From Bacteroidales bacterium (GTDB lineage Bacteria; Bacteroidota; Bacteroidia; Bacteroidales; UBA932), in NCBI GenBank assembly GCA_024401945.1, contig JAKSKC010000027.1:1-14673 (forward strand): a DNA stretch of 14,673 nucleotides, given 5' to 3'. The position numbers and the translations under genes were made by a program. Shown in pieces: positions 13,737 to 14,673 of the stretch; position 1 is the stretch's first letter; the number at the start of each line of letters is the position of its first letter. The notes beneath the pieces are model-generated. The model was given only the letters and a program-made list of their open reading frames with translations, was not told the DNA's origin and made no database searches.

Positions 13737-14673
13737 TTATGCGTTTATATCCATCAATATCCTTCTCCGCTGCGGAAGAAGGTTGTTGCACCGGTTCCCC
13801 AGATTCTTCACGAATCCCAGCGGGAAACCTTCGTATGCTATCACGTTGTAGCCTTTCGGCTGGTCCGGGAGGACCAAACTGTCCCTGTGCAGGAACTTCA
13901 GGGCCGTCCCCCTGTCCACGTCAGCCACCGGGTATCCGTCCCTGTCGAAACTGATGCTCAGCGCATAGTCGGCGTCGGGTACGAAATCCCTGCCTTTCAT
14001 ACAGCCCTTCATAACCCCCCTCCGGCGCAGCGGATGCAGTGAATCCAGTCCGGCGCACCTGCCTTTCCCGCATCCGGAGGTTTTCCTCAGCATACCGGCC
14101 CACTGGCCTTCCCCAAGCGTGTCTCCTGCCCTGAGCAGGTTTCCCGCCTCCGTGCTGACGACGCCGTACTGCGTGAATTCATCCTCCGGAGGAATGATCT
14201 CCCCTCCGAGTTCCGATGCAGCCCATAACAGGTTGTCGTCGTTCTCCTTCCTGTTGTAGGTGCAGGTGGAGTATATCAGTATCCCTCCTTCCGTAAGGGC
14301 GGGCCATACGTCCGCCAGTATCCTCTTCTGTCTCGCGGCGCACAGCTCCACGGTCTCTTCGCTCCACTGCTGTTCGGCCCTGACGTCCTTGCGGAATATT
14401 CCCTCCCCGCTGCACGGGACGTCGGCGACTATGATGTCGAACATTCCCGTCATCCCTGCGAAGGCCGCCGGGTCGACGCTTGTCACCACGACGTTCGGGT
14501 CGCCCCACACGGCAACGTTGTCACAGAGCACTGATGCACGCTGCTTCATCACCTCGTTGCTCACCAGCAGGAAATCATCCCCGTATTTCTCCCTCAGCGA
14601 TGCGGCCAGGTCCGTGGTCTTCCCTCCCGGGGCGGCGCAGGCATCCAGAATACGCATTCCGGGCTTCGCCGCC
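13737..14673 (-). CDS. RsmF-like RNA (cytosine-C5)-methyltransferase (5' end outside window)
   Basis: S-adenosylmethionine-dependent enzyme of the NOL1/NOP2/Sun family that makes 5-methylcytosine in rRNA or tRNA. The frame remains open through the right edge (AAKPG before MRILDACAAPGGKT), so the RNA-binding N-terminus is missing; 311 residues are visible. Numbering from the Met at 14657, the SAM-binding motif I is DACAAPGGKT (5-14), motif IV is PCSGEGIFRKD with Cys82, and motif VI is STCTYN with catalytic Cys132. The C-terminal part (VIAYEGFPLGFVKNLGNR) resembles the RsmF accessory/PUA-like domain, which favours an RsmF-type over an RsmB-type enzyme. The exact target base cannot be inferred. 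It is the first visible gene of the right-hand minus-strand operon. Confidence 0.93.
   Translation of the reverse strand, partial: AAKPGMRILDACAAPGGKTTDLAASLREKYGDDFLLVSNEVMKQRASVLCDNVAVWGDPNVVVTSVDPAAFAGMTGMFDIIVADVPCSGEGIFRKDVRAEQQWSEETVELCAARQKRILADVWPALTEGGILIYSTCTYNRKENDDNLLWAASELGGEIIPPEDEFTQYGVVSTEAGNLLRAGDTLGEGQWAGMLRKTSGCGKGRCAGLDSLHPLRRRGVMKGCMKGRDFVPDADYALSISFDRDGYPVADVDRGTALKFLHRDSLVLPDQPKGYNVIAYEGFPLGFVKNLGNRCNNLLPQRRRILMDINA

Noticed and set aside
12887..13954. A 355-codon + strand frame antisense to the TPR gene and the RsmF-like gene
   Set aside because: The minus-strand genes have a signal peptide, TPR repeat and methyltransferase motifs; the antisense product has none and crosses the gene junction.
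1..14673. Mobile element, prophage, defence island or CRISPR array
   Set aside because: No transposase, integrase, phage structural gene, restriction or toxin-antitoxin gene, or regularly spaced repeat is present; dprA and the TatD-family gene are housekeeping in this setting.

Overview
The window looks like chromosomal DNA from a member of the Bacteroidota, probably order Bacteroidales; I cannot name a genus. The evidence is a signal-peptide-bearing ExbB followed by a small membrane protein and two ExbD proteins, Bacteroidales-type QueA, AnsA and AsnS sequences, AT-rich leaders that mostly lack a Shine-Dalgarno sequence, and a promoter resembling the Bacteroidota -33/-7 type. Everything is tightly packed housekeeping DNA. 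I see no insertion sequence, prophage, CRISPR array, tRNA or rRNA, and no gene-free stretch longer than about 100 bases.

Layout. On the + strand (1-3462) three genes are stacked with 1-base junctions: the 3' part of an acyl-CoA synthetase (AMP-binding) gene, a dCMP deaminase gene, and a ctpA-type S41 processing protease gene. The protease gene ends tail-to-tail with a minus-strand tonB-like gene, and the two coding ends overlap by 14 bases. From there to the right edge all genes are on the minus strand. In transcription order (right to left) they are an RsmF-like RNA cytosine methyltransferase (cut by the window edge), a secreted TPR protein, queA, dprA, a tatD-family hydrolase and ansA. A short AT-rich promoter region follows, then exbB, a four-helix membrane protein, exbD, exbD, a rho-independent terminator, asnS, udk and tonB.

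How the genes fit together. ExbB, two ExbD proteins and the TonB-like protein would form a proton-driven envelope energy system. Its parts are split: the motor genes have their own promoter and terminator, while tonB sits behind asnS and udk. The rsmF-queA-dprA-tatD-ansA run mixes RNA modification, DNA uptake or processing and amino-acid metabolism, with very short gaps suggesting one transcript. Nothing here is a clearly new biological system. The best leads are a long perfect inverted repeat that buries the queA start codon, a pair of tandem stem-loops between exbD and asnS, an unexplained four-helix membrane protein inside the exb cluster, and an acyl-CoA synthetase whose usual C-terminal catalytic lysine position is a serine.
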